64,000 nt of DNA from the NCBI GenBank assembly GCA_013398055.1, contig VZRS01008300.1:1246623-1310622 (forward strand). Direction: 5' to 3'. Positions 29,401 to 44,400 of the stretch are shown in pieces (within the stretch, counting starts at the first letter, position 1; every line of letters starts with the position of its first letter). The position numbers were made by a program, and so were the translations under genes. Origin of the DNA: Ifrita kowaldi. Taxonomy: Eukaryota; Chordata; Aves; Passeriformes; Cinclosomatidae. Below the pieces are notes generated by a model, which saw only the letters and a program-made list of their open reading frames with translations, made no database searches and had not been told where the DNA came from.

Positions 29401-32400
29401 ACAGTTCATCTGATCATGCCTCTTCAACTCTAACTGGCAATTGGTTTTAGTCTGTTCAGTTAAAACAAACAAAACCAAAAACCAACCAACCAAAACAAAC
29501 AAAAAAGCCCCAAAACAACCGAACTTTTTTTTGTCTTTAAAGTCCTGATTTTGTGATAGAGTGTGATAGGAATTAATCAAGTTCCTCTTCCACTTTCCTG
29601 TATGGCGAACAGGTCCTAATACCCTTCTGGGCAGAACAGCAGTAAAGGATTGTTCTTCTTTGATTGAACCTGATGCTGCTTACCCAGAAGCTGCAAAGAG
29701 GAGCAGGGCAAGCAGATGTCACTTACGTAAGTAGCAAGAAACTCTGTCATCCTAGAGCTTGCTGGTATGTATGTAATTTCTACTTTTACATCCATTGAGA
29801 GAACTTCGATTTTTTACCCTGAATTGACATCAGAAATTAGATCACAAGTTTCTCTGTGTTGTGTTATTAAAGCAGAAATACCCAAAAATGAAATAGAGAA
29901 ACGATATTTCTGTGATTCAGAATTAGAAACATATCCTCTGGTGAAACTGCAGTTTTGAAGGATGTGTGTATGTTGATTTAAATATCACCCCTTGGGTGGG
30001 TGTGCTGACTTGAGCAGAAGAGAAACCAGGTACACAGTGAGGAGCAGCAAGGAAGGACCTGAGAGTGACTCAAACAACATAAAGGTTTGGCAGGTCTTGA
30101 ACTCTCTGAAATCCCTTTCAAAATCTCTGGAAGATAAACAGGAGCACACTGTTGCCCGAGGTTACGTCCTGCAGTTAGAGGAAACTCTGCAGCAGTTTCC
30201 TAGGCGCGGCACACAAGCAGGTCAGTGGAAACACTCCTGACCCTTCCCTGGGCAGAGGAACTGCAGGTCGAGCACTCTGCTCCCTGCTGCCCACCAGGCT
30301 GGGCAGAGGCTGCCGCAGAAACAGAGCAACTCTTACAAGCAGTAGCCATGAAACTCAACTTCCTGCAGCTGTTAAAGCGCCCAGCATATTCTTGGAATTT
30401 CCACAGATGAATAGAGGCTTTTGACTTGCCTTATGAAGCCAGAATTGCTTATAAAGAATGGCTGATGTGAGCTGGGTTTCCCGAGGTTCCCGGTCTGTGT
30501 CCAATTTAAATGCCCAATTATATGCTCCTCTTCCTTCACAAGAGCTCTCCCTGACATTATATGGAAGGAGCAGTATTTTCTTGTTTAAAATTCTTTAGGT
30601 AATGTGTAGCCTCCAAGAAAATGCTCAATCTTTACATCAGCTGGGTCTCTGCTTGTAACATCTGGAAAAGTATTTATGGCTTCAATAATGTAATTATTAG
30701 AACATGAAAACTGTAATCCTAACAGAAAGCAGCATGCTGAGTTCCCTGATGCTGCTCTGTTTCCAAAGCCATAGTTCAAACTGCACCTGGAAAGTGTTGT
30801 AAGGGTGTTTTTACCTGTCTCATACACAGCTTCAGATACAGAGGTGAAGTGGTCTTCTACTGTGTACTGTGCCAGCTGGAGTGTGTCCAAACCTCGAACT
30901 GAATCATTTCCTCTGGTCCAGTAAAATGTGACATCGTTGATGTTATAACCCCCTGTAGTGACACACAAGCCAACAACAGTGTTTATTTTACACAATAATT
31001 AATTTGTGTTGGGCACACTAATGGTTCAGCTGTTTCTTATTTCTGTGCCTAAGAGTACAATTAGACATAAACAGTGATGTGTTTCGGCAGACTGTAATGC
31101 TTGTTCACGACAAAATGTCCAATAACATGCTGAGTCTTGTAAGTTAAAAGCTGACGTTACTGGACGTGGTCTTTCTAGATCTTCTATTTCAGTGTAGATG
31201 ACAAACTAATAAAATAGATTAGTACCACCTGGTAGGCTAAAGGCAAAAGCTACCAGCCTCTAAGAAAATAGAGTTTTTATGAATTACAGCACTTGCCAGC
31301 ATTTTGGCTACACATGAAATGTGCCATGTGTTGCGTCCCAAGATGCTGTTCCTCGGTGCAGTGCATTTGGTCCTCATTCCCACAGAGATGAAGGGATGAG
31401 GAGAGCAGCAGAGCTGCTGCTCACTGGTGCTGTGCTCCGACCTGAGCCTGAATCATCACTTGGGACAAGGTCCTGGCTTAGGAGCTCGGATGCTTGCCAA
31501 GGACACCAGCTCAGAAGCTGATGTTTCTGCAGGCTCAACAGCATGGCATGCTTCAGGGGCCCCAGGAGGCTCCCTCTTAACCTTCAAGAAGTAATTAGGA
31601 GCTGGATGAATCATCTATCAGAAGGCAACTGTATTTTGCACACACTTGTCAATGTGCAGCACAATCATAGCTAAAATACCTCTGTAGCTTTTTCCCATTA
31701 TATAAAAGGCAGTCACTTTACAGACTAGTGTATATGATTAATTCAAGATTATGTCAATGTAATTTACATGTTAACAGGGAGCATTTGAACATCTTTTTTC
31801 TTTAGCTTACTTAGATCAATCATTCTTGTATTTGACAGATTTATATTGTACAAGTTAATAGCTCAGCTTAGGGAACAGAAACATGAGCAGATGATTATTT
31901 TTAGACTTCAGTCAACTGTAAGTAAATTACAGTGAGACAATGATGCAATACATTGCACAAGGGTATATGCTGCAGAAAGAACAAAGCTGTAGAACCACAG
32001 AAAAAAAAAGAGATGTATTCATTTTTTAAAAGTGCCTTTTAATATTTTTAAGGTTTTGGGGTTTTTTCTTGCAATGACAAAAACGGAACTGATTTCTCCA
32101 TCCATCTCATGTAGGAAAAACAGGATTTCAGAAATTTTATTGTAAGAAAACACTGGGCTGGTTACCTATTAAAATGACATCTTCACCTGAAAATTCTTTC
32201 TCTGCTCATTCTTTAAATGTAAATTTTGTTTTCACTATCACTGGCAGTTATATGAAAAGGTATCATGGCCTGGAATCTTTGCTCACATTTTCACATTTAT
32301 AGCAATTAAAGCTGAAACACTTTTGTGTCAAAAGACTAAGCCAAAAGCATATACATCCAAGCTAAGTTTTCAATTCCCTAAAACCACATGCTGGGAAATT

Positions 32401-35400
32401 TCCCAGATTTGCGAGATGTAAAATAGAAGTAACAGTTTCTATAAACAAATGATTGCATTGTCCTTAGTTAAAACAAGGAGGTTCATAGAACCAGTTTTTA
32501 TGCATGACTCCAGACATGGATTCCTTTTACTTCCTTTCAGTATAAATGAACTGCAGACATTTAAATAAAGTCCAAAGAACTAGAGAGTACCAAAAAAATT
32601 CCTTTTTGTTTTTATAAGATATTCAGCCTTCCAAGTTGCATGAGATCAGAGAAGTTTTGGTGCCCACATGAATGATAACAAGCATATCTTGGAACAGAGG
32701 TTACGTTGCTTTTGTTCCAAAATGTTCTCATTAGCTGAACAATTAGTAGGTTTTGGTGTTATTTCCTATGAAAATTCTTTGGGAGCAATAATTCCAAAAC
32801 TCGTAAGAATAATTTTTATTCAGAAAGCCTTCCCAATAGTTGGTAAAGTTAAATAGCACAGAGCTCCCTCTGTGCAAAGTTGTTCTTTATTCAGGGGATT
32901 AATATTTTACTAATTATAGAACATTTCATAAATTTATAGAGACAAAATCCTTAAGCCCATGTTATTTGGCTTTTACAAGTAATCCCAATTCTCTTTATGT
33001 GACACTGAGTTTTTATCCTAACTAATTCCTCAAGCCCAGAATGTCTCATTCCTGTACATTGTTGATACAGTATGAGCTGCTAGTATCAACAGGGTTAACT
33101 ACAGGAATAGTAAATTTGGGATTAAACATTCATAATGCCTAATACAAATTAGTTTCTTTACCTTTCTGTTGCTAATTTTAATTTTCACTGATTGTCAAGC
33201 ACAAGTTAAGTGCTTCACATGGCTCTTCACCGAATAAATGGCAAAGGACAAGTTCAAAAAGGAAATAAAATTTCAGAGATGGGCCCAAGACATGAATATG
33301 TATTTGGTCTGGGGGTCTGTGTGGGGGAAAAGTGAGGACAAACCCTTCAGCCCAGCAAGGATGAGTGGTGGTGTTCCCTGCCTCATGGCAGAGAGCAGGA
33401 GTCCCCTCTCAGCAGCATCAAGACAGGAACCCTCCAGTTTCCCAAATGTCACAGCACCCATATCAACAGAGACTCAGAGTGGCAATTCTCTGTTTCCTAA
33501 CATATGCCAGCGTTACCTTCTAAAGGGTTGCAATAACAGGCAAAGAAACCAATAGGCATGCTGGCCAAAATGTGTTTTGCTATGTAGAAAATATAATTGA
33601 AGTTACTAACTAGCAACAGCAGAATACTATGCTGTAAAGGTCACTGGGGATGCTTTACTGTGTAAAGCCATTATTTCATAATATCATGACATATTTGTCT
33701 TTATATTAATAACACTTAATAAAAGCCTAACACTTTGTTTCAGCTCAAACATTCGCTATAGATTTTACATTTTATTTACAAACATCAATATTTGTGCAGA
33801 TGTGTGTGCATGTCTGCAGTCACAATTCTCAAACCCAGGTGATGGTCTTGGCAAGCAGTATGCTAGGATGATGACATTATTCATCTATAAATTAACACAG
33901 CTTATTACATGGGGAAACAAAGCCCATTTCCAGCCTACCCAAAAGAAAGGGTTGCAGTGCACTGACGAGAAAAGGCCACAGTCCAAGGCACACTCTTTCC
34001 TTTTTGTATTTGTTGCTTCTGTTTTCCTCAAAACTAAACACCAATGTAATGGGAGCATTTGTTGTGACACAACTGTGTTTTCCCCTTGGACAGGAGACAC
34101 TTGTGTGTCGTTGAAAAAGCAGATGGAATCAATCTGAAAAATGCTTGGTTTTAATTATATGGGGAATAGTCCTTTTTATTTTTTTTAAGCCTGTCAAATA
34201 AATTGTAAATTCCTGTGGGATATGTATTTCATTCTGGAACTAGAGAAAATACTAAATGACTCATTAGGCAGTACTGTTGATTTAAATCCATACACATTGA
34301 TTTACCAATGTGATCTTCCAAAGGAAAATAAAGATAAATCCCAATTCCAGTTCAAATCACTGTTTGTTAAACAGATCTCAAAAAAAGTGCTCATTCTTGA
34401 GGGATACCTGTGTGAAGAAGGTTTTGAGTTCATTTCCTTTGTGTTTCTTTCTAAAATGAAATTTTGTGGCAATCTAATTGGTCATTACCAACAAGAGGTA
34501 AAGAACACACACACACTGTTCTAAAAAGATACAGAAAAAAACTTTGCAAGTACTGAAAAGCCTTCCAAAATATTTTGAGCATGTATTGACATATATTTTA
34601 AATATCTATTTTTGTCTCACAGAATCAGTTATCCTTCTATGTTATCCCATGCAAAAATCATTTTCTAGAGTCTTGTCATATGAATAATCGCAAACATTTA
34701 AGTATAAAAATTCATGTTTCAGTGTTTGCAAAGTAATCATGTCAACAAAGTATGAGAGAACCTATTTCAAAGAAAATATGAGGATATTGTTTGATAAAAT
34801 GAAAAAGTGTATTTACTCTTGTCCATCGATTGATGACATTTTTTTCCCAGGCACTGACACAGAGGCAATTAAATAAGTCAGAGCAAGATCTGCTACCACC
34901 CATCTCAGAACTGTCCATGCAGTAATTTTTTTCAGTATGAAAAACACAAATTATTAAATATTAACTATATGCCTTACAAATAAGCCTTATTCTAATTTCT
35001 TTCTTTCCTAAAGGAATCGTATCTCAGGAGGAAAAAATTACATACTGTCTGAAAGGGGAAAAAAAATAATCTCATTTGTGCTAGAAAATGCCTGCTCACA
35101 GAACTCCCTCTGAAGACCAAGAGAGTAACTGCAGGATGCACTGCAAAACCAAGCCTGTGAGAATCTCCCGGGATTGTGCTTAATCATTAATTAGCACTGC
35201 AGCATTTCAGTACTGCCACGCTATTTTCAGTGATGTCACGTGCATGTGTGTGCACACATCTTTGCACACAGATACCACTGTAATTCAACAGAGACTGGTC
35301 ACATAATGTCCCTTGCCTTCTATGAAAATTCCAGCCAGTCTGGTAATATCTAGCAGAAAAAGATCACACATATTTTTCTAATTGTATAAAAACAATAAGG

Positions 35401-38400
35401 ATTAAATGTCTTACAGCTTTCCAGTTGCAAAGTACATGTCTGCTTATCCATTGGATATTTAGTCAGATCCATGCTGCATGAAACGGTTGTGGTGATCCTT
35501 GGGAAAAAAAAAAGCAGTTTGCTGATTATTAATGGGACAAAATTGTTCATCAGTGAAAAATAAAAAAATGCCATGGATCCTGCTTGAAATAGTATTTACA
35601 GCCTAATATCTATTGTGAGGGGGGGAAAATCTATTATTTACTGGTATCTAATGTACAAGAATAATAGCATCCCAAACAGAAACCACTCCAGAACAGCTGA
35701 GTTTAATGACAGTCTAAAAAGGCCACCCTTTGCTCCCTTCTCATTTACAGTGCACATTTTCCTTTGTTATCGGCAATGTATTTTAAGATTTTGTTATCAA
35801 AACACTTTGCAAAGGGTAATCCTCAATATATCTTGCAAGTCAATCATCACAGCTTGCTTTCTCCTGTGATGTCTTCATTGCAAACTGGAATGGCAACATG
35901 CAATTCCTGTGTTCAGTCTACATGAAAGCAAAAGGGTCTATTTGGGGAAGAAGATCTATTATTAAATTTAAGAATTTATTCATATTGGTCAAGAATATTA
36001 TACAAACATAAAACTACGAGACCATGCATATTCTACTTCTACAAACAGCACCATTTTCTGAAGCAGAACCTGGAAAGTTTAAAATGTAAGGCGATGCAAT
36101 CATAAAGGCTGGTATGTGGTATTTACATACCTTATAGCATACAAAACTGTTCCATTAGGGTATATCCTTATAAGACGATTCTCGACAGTAACATCATGAA
36201 GAAAAGATCTTTTTGAATCAACTATGAAGGTATCTGGTACCCAAAGCATTTCTACGAGTCGACCATCTAAGCTCAAACTCTTATTACCATCAAAGCAAAG
36301 TCTCTCATCAGTCCATCGCTGCCGTAGAAATATGGTAGCTGTATAGTCCTGAAAGAGAAAAAACCAACATTATCGTACAAAGAGAGGCTGTGTTGTACTC
36401 TCTTTTACAGAAGTATATGGAAACAGCTGCTGGGCACAAACTGTGATTCTCCATGTCCCTGGCACTCCAAGAGCAGCTGTACTGAATCTTGCACTGCCAA
36501 ATTCTCTAGCGCTCGATGTGAGGTTGGAAGATTTTGTTCTTATGGTCATTTACAGTAAAAGCTGATGGCCTAAGTCTGGGGCTATAAATCAGCTGAAGTC
36601 ATCAGAGCTTTGTAAGCAGATAATCTGGCTCTTGTAAACCTTTAAGTTTTAGAATGATTTATGTAAGTGGTTCCAAACATCATTTTGTTCACATAAGCTA
36701 ATAAACAAAGAATTTTTAAAGAACACAGTGGAAAAAGTTGAATACGTTCAGAAAGACAAAAGAAGTTAGTGAAACAGAGAAGGAATCCTGTAGCACAGTT
36801 TCTCCTTTTAGCATCACAAAGGAAACAGTGGCACCAAATTTATCAAGACCTTGAACATAGCACTCAGCCCAATTCCCCTTCAATTTAGATATGCCTTGCA
36901 GTCCTACATTAAAATGACACTATTTCTTAACACTTTTAAAACAACTTTTGATTTTACGGCATTTTTTATCAGTATTATAAATTCATCTGAAGTTCTGACC
37001 TTATTTCCCCTTTCTAAATAGTAACTAATAATTACTAATTACTAATACACTTACACTGAGTATCTGATTAGTGATTTTTTTCTTTTTATTTCTATGTGCC
37101 AATGGAGGATCTTTGAGTAGAAAAGTACATTCCATTTCATAGTTTGTTCAAAAACAAAGGTACAAATTAAATGAAACACAGCTGGAATAAATTAACGTGT
37201 GACAGCAACAATAGAAGAGAAAAACAGTCTGAGTTCAGCTGTGTCTAATCATAGGGAAAGAGTGGCTTCAAAGGCCCATGAATATATCTTTATTTTTCTG
37301 AAATGCATAAAGAGTTAGACATTTCAGCTGGAAAACAAAGATGCATGATCCACATGCTTCTCATTAAGATTAATACTCAGTAGCAAATTTCTGTTTGTAT
37401 CTGTGAGAGGTGGGACTTGCAGCTGCATTTCTATGCTTATTACAGTGTTATAAACACTGTGTGTAGTGAAAAAGAAAATTACATCTCCTAACCCATATTG
37501 ACTTCAGAAGGAGACAAGCCCAAAGTCATATTGCCAGCAGCTGCAAGCACAAGACATCAGCTTATCAACAAGCAGGATAAAAAAAGACTGTGAAAACTAC
37601 GATACCATATTTATTTCTGATATTGTATCGATGCTTGCAATATCCATACTCATTCCAACTGACACAGGACCATCTGCAAAAAAAAAGAGGAAGTCAGAAT
37701 GTAGCTCATAATTCTTTAATACTGTTCAGGAGAACTAGATAAAAAATCTTTCAATTTTTTTCCTAAATGTTTAGAAGCTATCTTAAATATTCCTCAAACA
37801 CAGATTATGCAAAAATTTTAACATTTGTAGCCAAAATGTCATGCTTCTCAGCTAAAAACTTTTTTAGTTTTAAGAAACAGGCTTTATTCCTTCAATACTT
37901 CCTGGTTTATATGATTTCTTTTGTCCAGAAAAAAAGTGCTGCGGAAAATGTTACGCAATAAGGTGTGGAAGGCACAATCCCCATGGTACATCACACTCTT
38001 CTGCTCTGAGGTGCAGAGCAGTGGAAAGAATTCTTCCAGTTGCAACATCTGGTCCATCAGATGTTGGTGAAGTAAGAAGTTTTACCTGGCAATGTCACGT
38101 GGTTAATACCCAGATGGCATAGCTGAGGGACTTTATTTACTGCCCATTTAAGAATTCATGGTATGTATTGTATCATTGCAATTTAATACCTTGCTTTTGA
38201 CTTCTGGCAGGAAACTTGTGATTTAAATACTTGCATTTATAAAGGAAAACTTGTCATAAGCTGAAGGCTTATTCAGTGTAGTTAAACACACCTTACCTAA
38301 GTAGTTGTTATTGTAATGCCAGTATGCTCAGATTCCCAATCTCCTGTGAATGTGCATTTCACACTGTTGGAAGGAAGATCACCAGCTGTGCATTTTAAAA

Positions 38401-41400
38401 TGCAGAATTTGTGCAGAGCTTTGATGGAAACATGGCGTTATTCCTGGTTGAACTTTTGCAGAATAATTAACAGAGCGCTTGTACAAGGAAATTAATATTA
38501 AATCAGTGCATCTTTCCAAGCAATTGAGAAGAAGAGAACACAGTTCTGAGAAATGCAGAAATACTTTAGGTAAGATCCCTGTAGCTGACAGTGCCCCTAT
38601 CTCACAGGCACACGGCTGAAAGCCCCTCTTGGCTCCTTGCAATACATTTTGTACAAATCTCCTATATGGCCCCAAATGGCATCTAGAGGAACATGGAGAC
38701 CAACTCTACCCTCACCGAGAAACACTAAAGAAAAAATGTGTCATGCTAAGACATACAAGTTTATTACTATTTCCATTTTTTCCAAAATATTTTCTGTTTC
38801 TAGTACATGTGTTAAAGTCATTAAACATCTGTCACTCCTGAAAAAATCTGTAAGTCCTTTTGTTCTGGACTCGGTTGAAAGTTTAAATACAAAGCTCCAG
38901 CTTAAAGCAGGACTGCAGGTTTGCAGCATGCCCTGGTCTTTATTATGTCTTTATTATATACTATTATATGTTGGGTTTAGAAGCAATTGTTCATATACTG
39001 AAAAAAGACTTTGGAGGTTAACTTTGGAACAAAATTGATGGAAAAGCTCTCAAATCATTGATAGTTTTTTCTTCTGCTTCTTTCCATTCTTTCCATGTTT
39101 TGATACTTCAAGAATAAACTTACTTTTTCTCCCTCCAGGAAAAGCTCAACCCCACGGAAACTCAGCCCAGCTACCTGGGCTACAACAATTAATACTTATA
39201 CTTACCATTGTACTATTGCAGGCACAATATTGCCAGACTCAAAAGATATGTCATACCCTCAAAAATCATTGAATTTTAAATAATGTGATTTATAATCCAT
39301 TTTCTGATTTTTTTTTTAATGTCTTCCTAGAAATTCCTATGTATGACTGTAACAGTGTGTATTATTGCCAACTATCACAGGATAATTTGGGGAGAACCTC
39401 ATCCAGCAAGGCACATGCTTATTGATGGACCATCCTAAGGAGATGACAACGCAGTGTTCAGATGATTATGCAGGAATCATGGCTGGGAATAATCAGGCTC
39501 TTCCTATCATATCAAGATTTATTAGTAGAAACGACACCTGATCCTTGCCTACTAAGGTGACACAGATTGGGGAAAATGTCCATGAGCAGCATTTCATTAT
39601 TATCAGTGCTAGGTTGTCACACATATGAGGGGAAAAGATGACTTTCCAGAAAGATTACTGAAATTAAGCAGGGGTTAATTTCTCTGGAACCAGACAAACA
39701 GGATCCTTTTTTCTTTCTGTCACTGAGTAATACAACAGCATTGCTGTGGTGGGTGACTCCCAAGCAACACAAGACACCTGGCTCGGGTTAAGATGTACTT
39801 CAAGCTCAAACTGATTGAACACAGACCTGCCTTGGGGTTCAAGTGCCAAGGACTGGCAGCACAGTCATGGCAAAGCCGTCCTGCTCCACTCACCCCAGCC
39901 GACAGCTCTCACTGCCCAAGTGCACCCAGCCTGTCCAGCCCAGCACCCACCAAAATTCAGCAGAAAATTACATCACCCCAGATACAGCAATGTGCTGTAC
40001 GGCAGGAGTTGTGCAGGAAAACAACAGTTATGGAAAGCATCTTTATTAACACAATACAAGATGCCGAGAACAGCTTTGCTCCAACAGTTAATTAAATCAG
40101 AACAAAATTAATAGTTAAATGCTGATTTCTTTTTTTTGCGTGTGAGGATAAATGTTTATTTAGTAAGGCACCATAAATTGTAAAGTATTAATAACAGAAT
40201 GAGTCTGCTCATAATTATTCACCAGGGCTTCCTCTGAACTTCCTCTGAAAGGTCTCCTGTTGACAGTGTCAAAAACTGGGCAGCAAACCAGATGAGGCAG
40301 TCAGTTCCTACATTTCCATATGTTTGGCAGAAGTTGTATGTATAATGACAACTTCAGAAGAAATCTACCAATCTTCAGAAGAAAACTGGAGTCAGTCTGT
40401 CCTGCATTAGTGAAGGGAATCTTCAAAGCACGGCAGAGCATCGCCAAAGGGAGTGCCTTGTTACAGCGGTGGCTGTGCAGCCTAAGCAGCACTCGTTCTA
40501 ATTTTACTGAAATTTATGTACAGAGACTGTTTCTCTATGTCCTTTATAGATATTCATAGTGATCCCAAATGAGAAAGCAGCCAGAAGAGTGGCAGAGAGC
40601 ATACGTAAAACTTAGGCTTGGATCACTGCAATGATCCCAGTCCGTAGCAGCAGAATAAACCACCGCAGGGTCATGTGTGTACCTACTACTGCAATGGATC
40701 AGCACTGTCAATAACTTCCAGTGCTGAGCTGATAGCATGAGCCCTTTTCCATTTAGTTTAAGAAAACTCAAAATAACTCTGACATTCAGAAAGGCCTCAA
40801 AAGGAATGGCTTTTTGGAAGAATGTCTCATCTTTTCAGCAATATTTGATAAAACATTGCCAGTAAACAGAGAATTAAAAGGGAAATTATCACTAGAATAA
40901 TTCATTATAGCTTCCTAAAAACCTCATTTTGTCTCACTGATTTCCAGCTTTGCTTTGGAGTATTACAGAACTCTTACATAATGAGATACATTATGCTTAC
41001 ATTTTTTCAGTGCATTTAACTTCCCTCCACAAGACATCTTCCTTGACAAATAGTTACATGAAGAAAGTGGACATGTTAAGACAAGCCTTCTGACAGATCT
41101 CAGCTGTAATTCTTGATTTGAAGGCATCGGAAGACAGACCCATTTCTAGCATGAATCAGTTTCAATTCTATTTGTTCACATCAATAATTTTTAGACAGTG
41201 ATGTTGCTTTGCTGGTACAGTTTGTGGACAAGACAAAAATTGGTGGGGACCATATTAGTAACAGCTTGTTAAATCATTTGTCAAAACTCCCATATTTCCA
41301 TACAGCCAAATGCAAGCAATTAATGTGGGGACAAATAAGACAGGCGGCACATACAGGATAGGAAACTGTCTTGGCAAGCAGTGCCTTTGAGAAGGATTTA

Positions 41401-44400
41401 GGGGCTGTCACAGACAATCATTTTAACATGCTCTCTCCATCTTATGCTTTGGCAGCAGCACTATTGCAATGTGGAGTCATGCACAGAACTAAGTTATCTT
41501 GCAATCTATTCTGTATTGGCAAGACTGTTACGAGATGACTGTGACAAGATTTTTTTTCCACGTTTAAAAAAAAGTGTGCAAAACAGAAGACACAGTTTGG
41601 TTGACAGAAAGAGAAATATTCCAAAAGACAACAAAATCTGGAAGCTTAGTATCAAATCTTGTAACATAAAATTCAAGCATTGTTTACTCAGCTCCTCGAA
41701 GAGAAGTCAGAAATGTGACCTGTCCAATGTCAGAAAATGTGTGTAGTAGTTAGTTGTGCACGTGGTTTGGCAAAGCAAAGCATGGTCCCAGTTTATGGAA
41801 GCTGGAGACAACAGGAAATTTCAAATAAGTTGATCTTTTTACTATCTGAACATAATCACCGTTTATAACTTAGAGTCTCTGGAGATAAGCCTTTGGAAGG
41901 GTATGAGAGGCAGGGGAGAACCCCAAACCAAAACCCAAACCAAAACCCAAACCGTCCTGCACGCAGGAAGCTGGGGTTTGTGGCAATCAGATTCTCACAG
42001 TGTCTCTTACTTCCCTGGGAAAGGAAGAAAAATCTCCTTTCCATGTGTATGCTGAAGTTTACATATTCTGGGCTTTTTGCTTTTCTGTAAAGGATTAGAT
42101 GTTGGCTAGTTGGGACTTAAAATAGTCTTTAGATGATGGTTATTTGGCATTGCTTTCGGACATACCCTGTGAGTTTGCCTCACTAAACCAAAGGGTGTTA
42201 GACACAGCTAACATTCTGATATCTCCTTGTCTCTTTTGTACACTTCTGAAGACTAAAATCCCTTCTTCTAAGTAAATTTATAGAACTTAATATAAACAAC
42301 ATTTGGGGAAAAAAACAATGATGACTGGTCTTAGACAGAAGTTTGGACCCAAAAATTCGATTTGCTTTAATTTCAAACTTAAGACTGTGAAATGTATTAC
42401 TCATTATGAAGCTAAGGAAAATAATCTTTTAAATGTGATTTAGAATAACTGATTTAAACATGACACTTTTCTGTACCACTTGAAAGCAGCTTCCATATTC
42501 AAATATACTTAGCTGTGACCTTTTCCTAGTCTCTCTCTTTTTAATTAGAACACTTAAATTATCACATTCAATCACAGAACAAAATCTATTTGTATAAAAT
42601 TATTTACAAGATTTTTATGCATCCCTTAACAACTCTATGAACCTGATCCAAGGCTCACTGAAGTCTGCAGGAATTGCTCATTAATTCAGAGAGTTTGGCA
42701 CAGCACCTAAAGCTATAAAATTGATCTACATGGTTCCAGCAGAAAACCTGAGGTGGAAATCAACTTGTATTGCTGAGATAAAGTGTCAGGGTAATGTAGC
42801 ACATTTAAGGGATGTAAGTGTTGATTTTTAAACCCCTTATGCCAGCTTTTCTATAGAGGTATTTCATATATATCTGTAAGGGTAGGATAGATATTATTGC
42901 ATTGAGGACTAATATCTACTAACATTAGTATAGGAGTATTTCATATTCCAGTCCAAAGAATGGCTAAAGTCATTCTAGATTCGGAGGTTTTTTTAATTCT
43001 TTATTGCAACAATCTGTTCATTTTATGAAGACTTGCTTGATGAACCAGCTCAAAGAGGGACATTAAAGTGGTATAGATAAGGAAAGAGAACATTCTTAAC
43101 AGCAGCACTGAGATGAGGGCAGAGCTAAATAACCAGTCCAGCTGAGACTCCTCTGTATTAAACAGTATGTAAAGCACCCTCACAATTTGGCAACTGGTAT
43201 GTGCCACCCACCAGGGACAAACATAAAACACTCAGCCAGTTTTAGTTGTGGGCAAACCTCTGACATACTAAGACTGGCTTCAACCAGTCCAACTTTGGGC
43301 ACCCGATTTAGGTGCTTAGAGATGGGAATGACAGTCTGTGTTACGCATGAATGGCAACATTTGCACAGCAAGGGCCTGGAGGGGTGACCTGTGTGGGAGG
43401 AGATGGCTAAAGTAAGGTGAGACAAATTCAGAATTAAAATCTAGAAAAGCAGTCAATTCAATCCATGTAAGGAGAGGAGAAGACAGTTTTTATGTTGTTG
43501 TGCAGTCATTGGACGCAAACGAAAAAGGTCTTCATAGTCCCCTTGTTAATGACACTACCCAGATTGGGGTATGTGGTTGGGACATTTCCAGTCATCCAGT
43601 CCTACCACAAGGACCAAACACAAATTAATAAGCAAATGGAGGGCTTATTAAAGTAAAAAATTATGAGCTGCCATAAATTTTACTTGAATAGTAAATATTT
43701 CTGTTTTTTCTGGCTTTAGGAGAAAGGAACTGTCATTTTATGAATGTTTGTTTATACCTAATGTTTTCTTTTCAGGATAAAACCCCATTTGGATAAATAT
43801 TAAGGAGTTCAGTGTCACTGATTTTGCAAGAGTATGATTGTATCTTGGCAGCAATCATCACTTCAAAAATCCCCATTTCCTGCCTGAAGAAAATTTTCAA
43901 GGACAAGTAACTTTGAAATTATTTTAAATGAGATTATTCTAAAATTTAAGCTCACCTCTGGCCCTCTCACACTTGATAAAAATCACATTTCAGAGTTCCA
44001 TTATGACTCACTAACGTTAAGCTTAAAGCACTGTAGATGGCAACAAATAATACCATCTAGTTTTATGACAAATTCCTTCATGCATATTTATGAGTGTGTA
44101 TCTAACTGCACAATAAACAGAAATAGACATACTTTTGAAAGCAAAGGAATATTGGCCAAAAAAAGCCAATATTCCCTTCTTCTTTCCTAAAGAAAAGGAA
44201 GCCAAGTGTCTCAAAAAGGCTGGCTTTAGCATATTTTAGGAGGATATTTCTGGATATCAACATACACATACCAGATTCCCATTAATGGAAATCCTTTCAT
44301 TCAAGACAGCAAACATAGATCATCAGGTGCATATCCATGCTCTTCTGTTCATACTTCTAGAAAGTTTCCTTCTCAGAGTACATCAGCACCGATAGGTTGC

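Larger units (their letters stand above)
21209..30814 (-). other. GABRP intron between exons 6 and 7 (coding)
   Basis: 9.6 kb, the largest intron. It contains the CR1 relic at 27.4-28.3 kb, A/C tracts and a minus-strand chance frame of 139 codons at 24463-24882. A GC-richer patch at about 30,000-30,410 has open plus-strand frames that I could not assign. Confidence 0.8.

Noticed and set aside
30585..30995. 136-codon minus-strand frame around loops B and C as a whole ORF
   Set aside because: Only 30815-30952 is exon. The rest is intron read-through past GTAAAA and before CACTACAG.
39793..40111. Three overlapping plus-strand frames near 39.8-40.1 kb
   Set aside because: All three frames are open because of a GC-richer patch, and none looks like a known protein.
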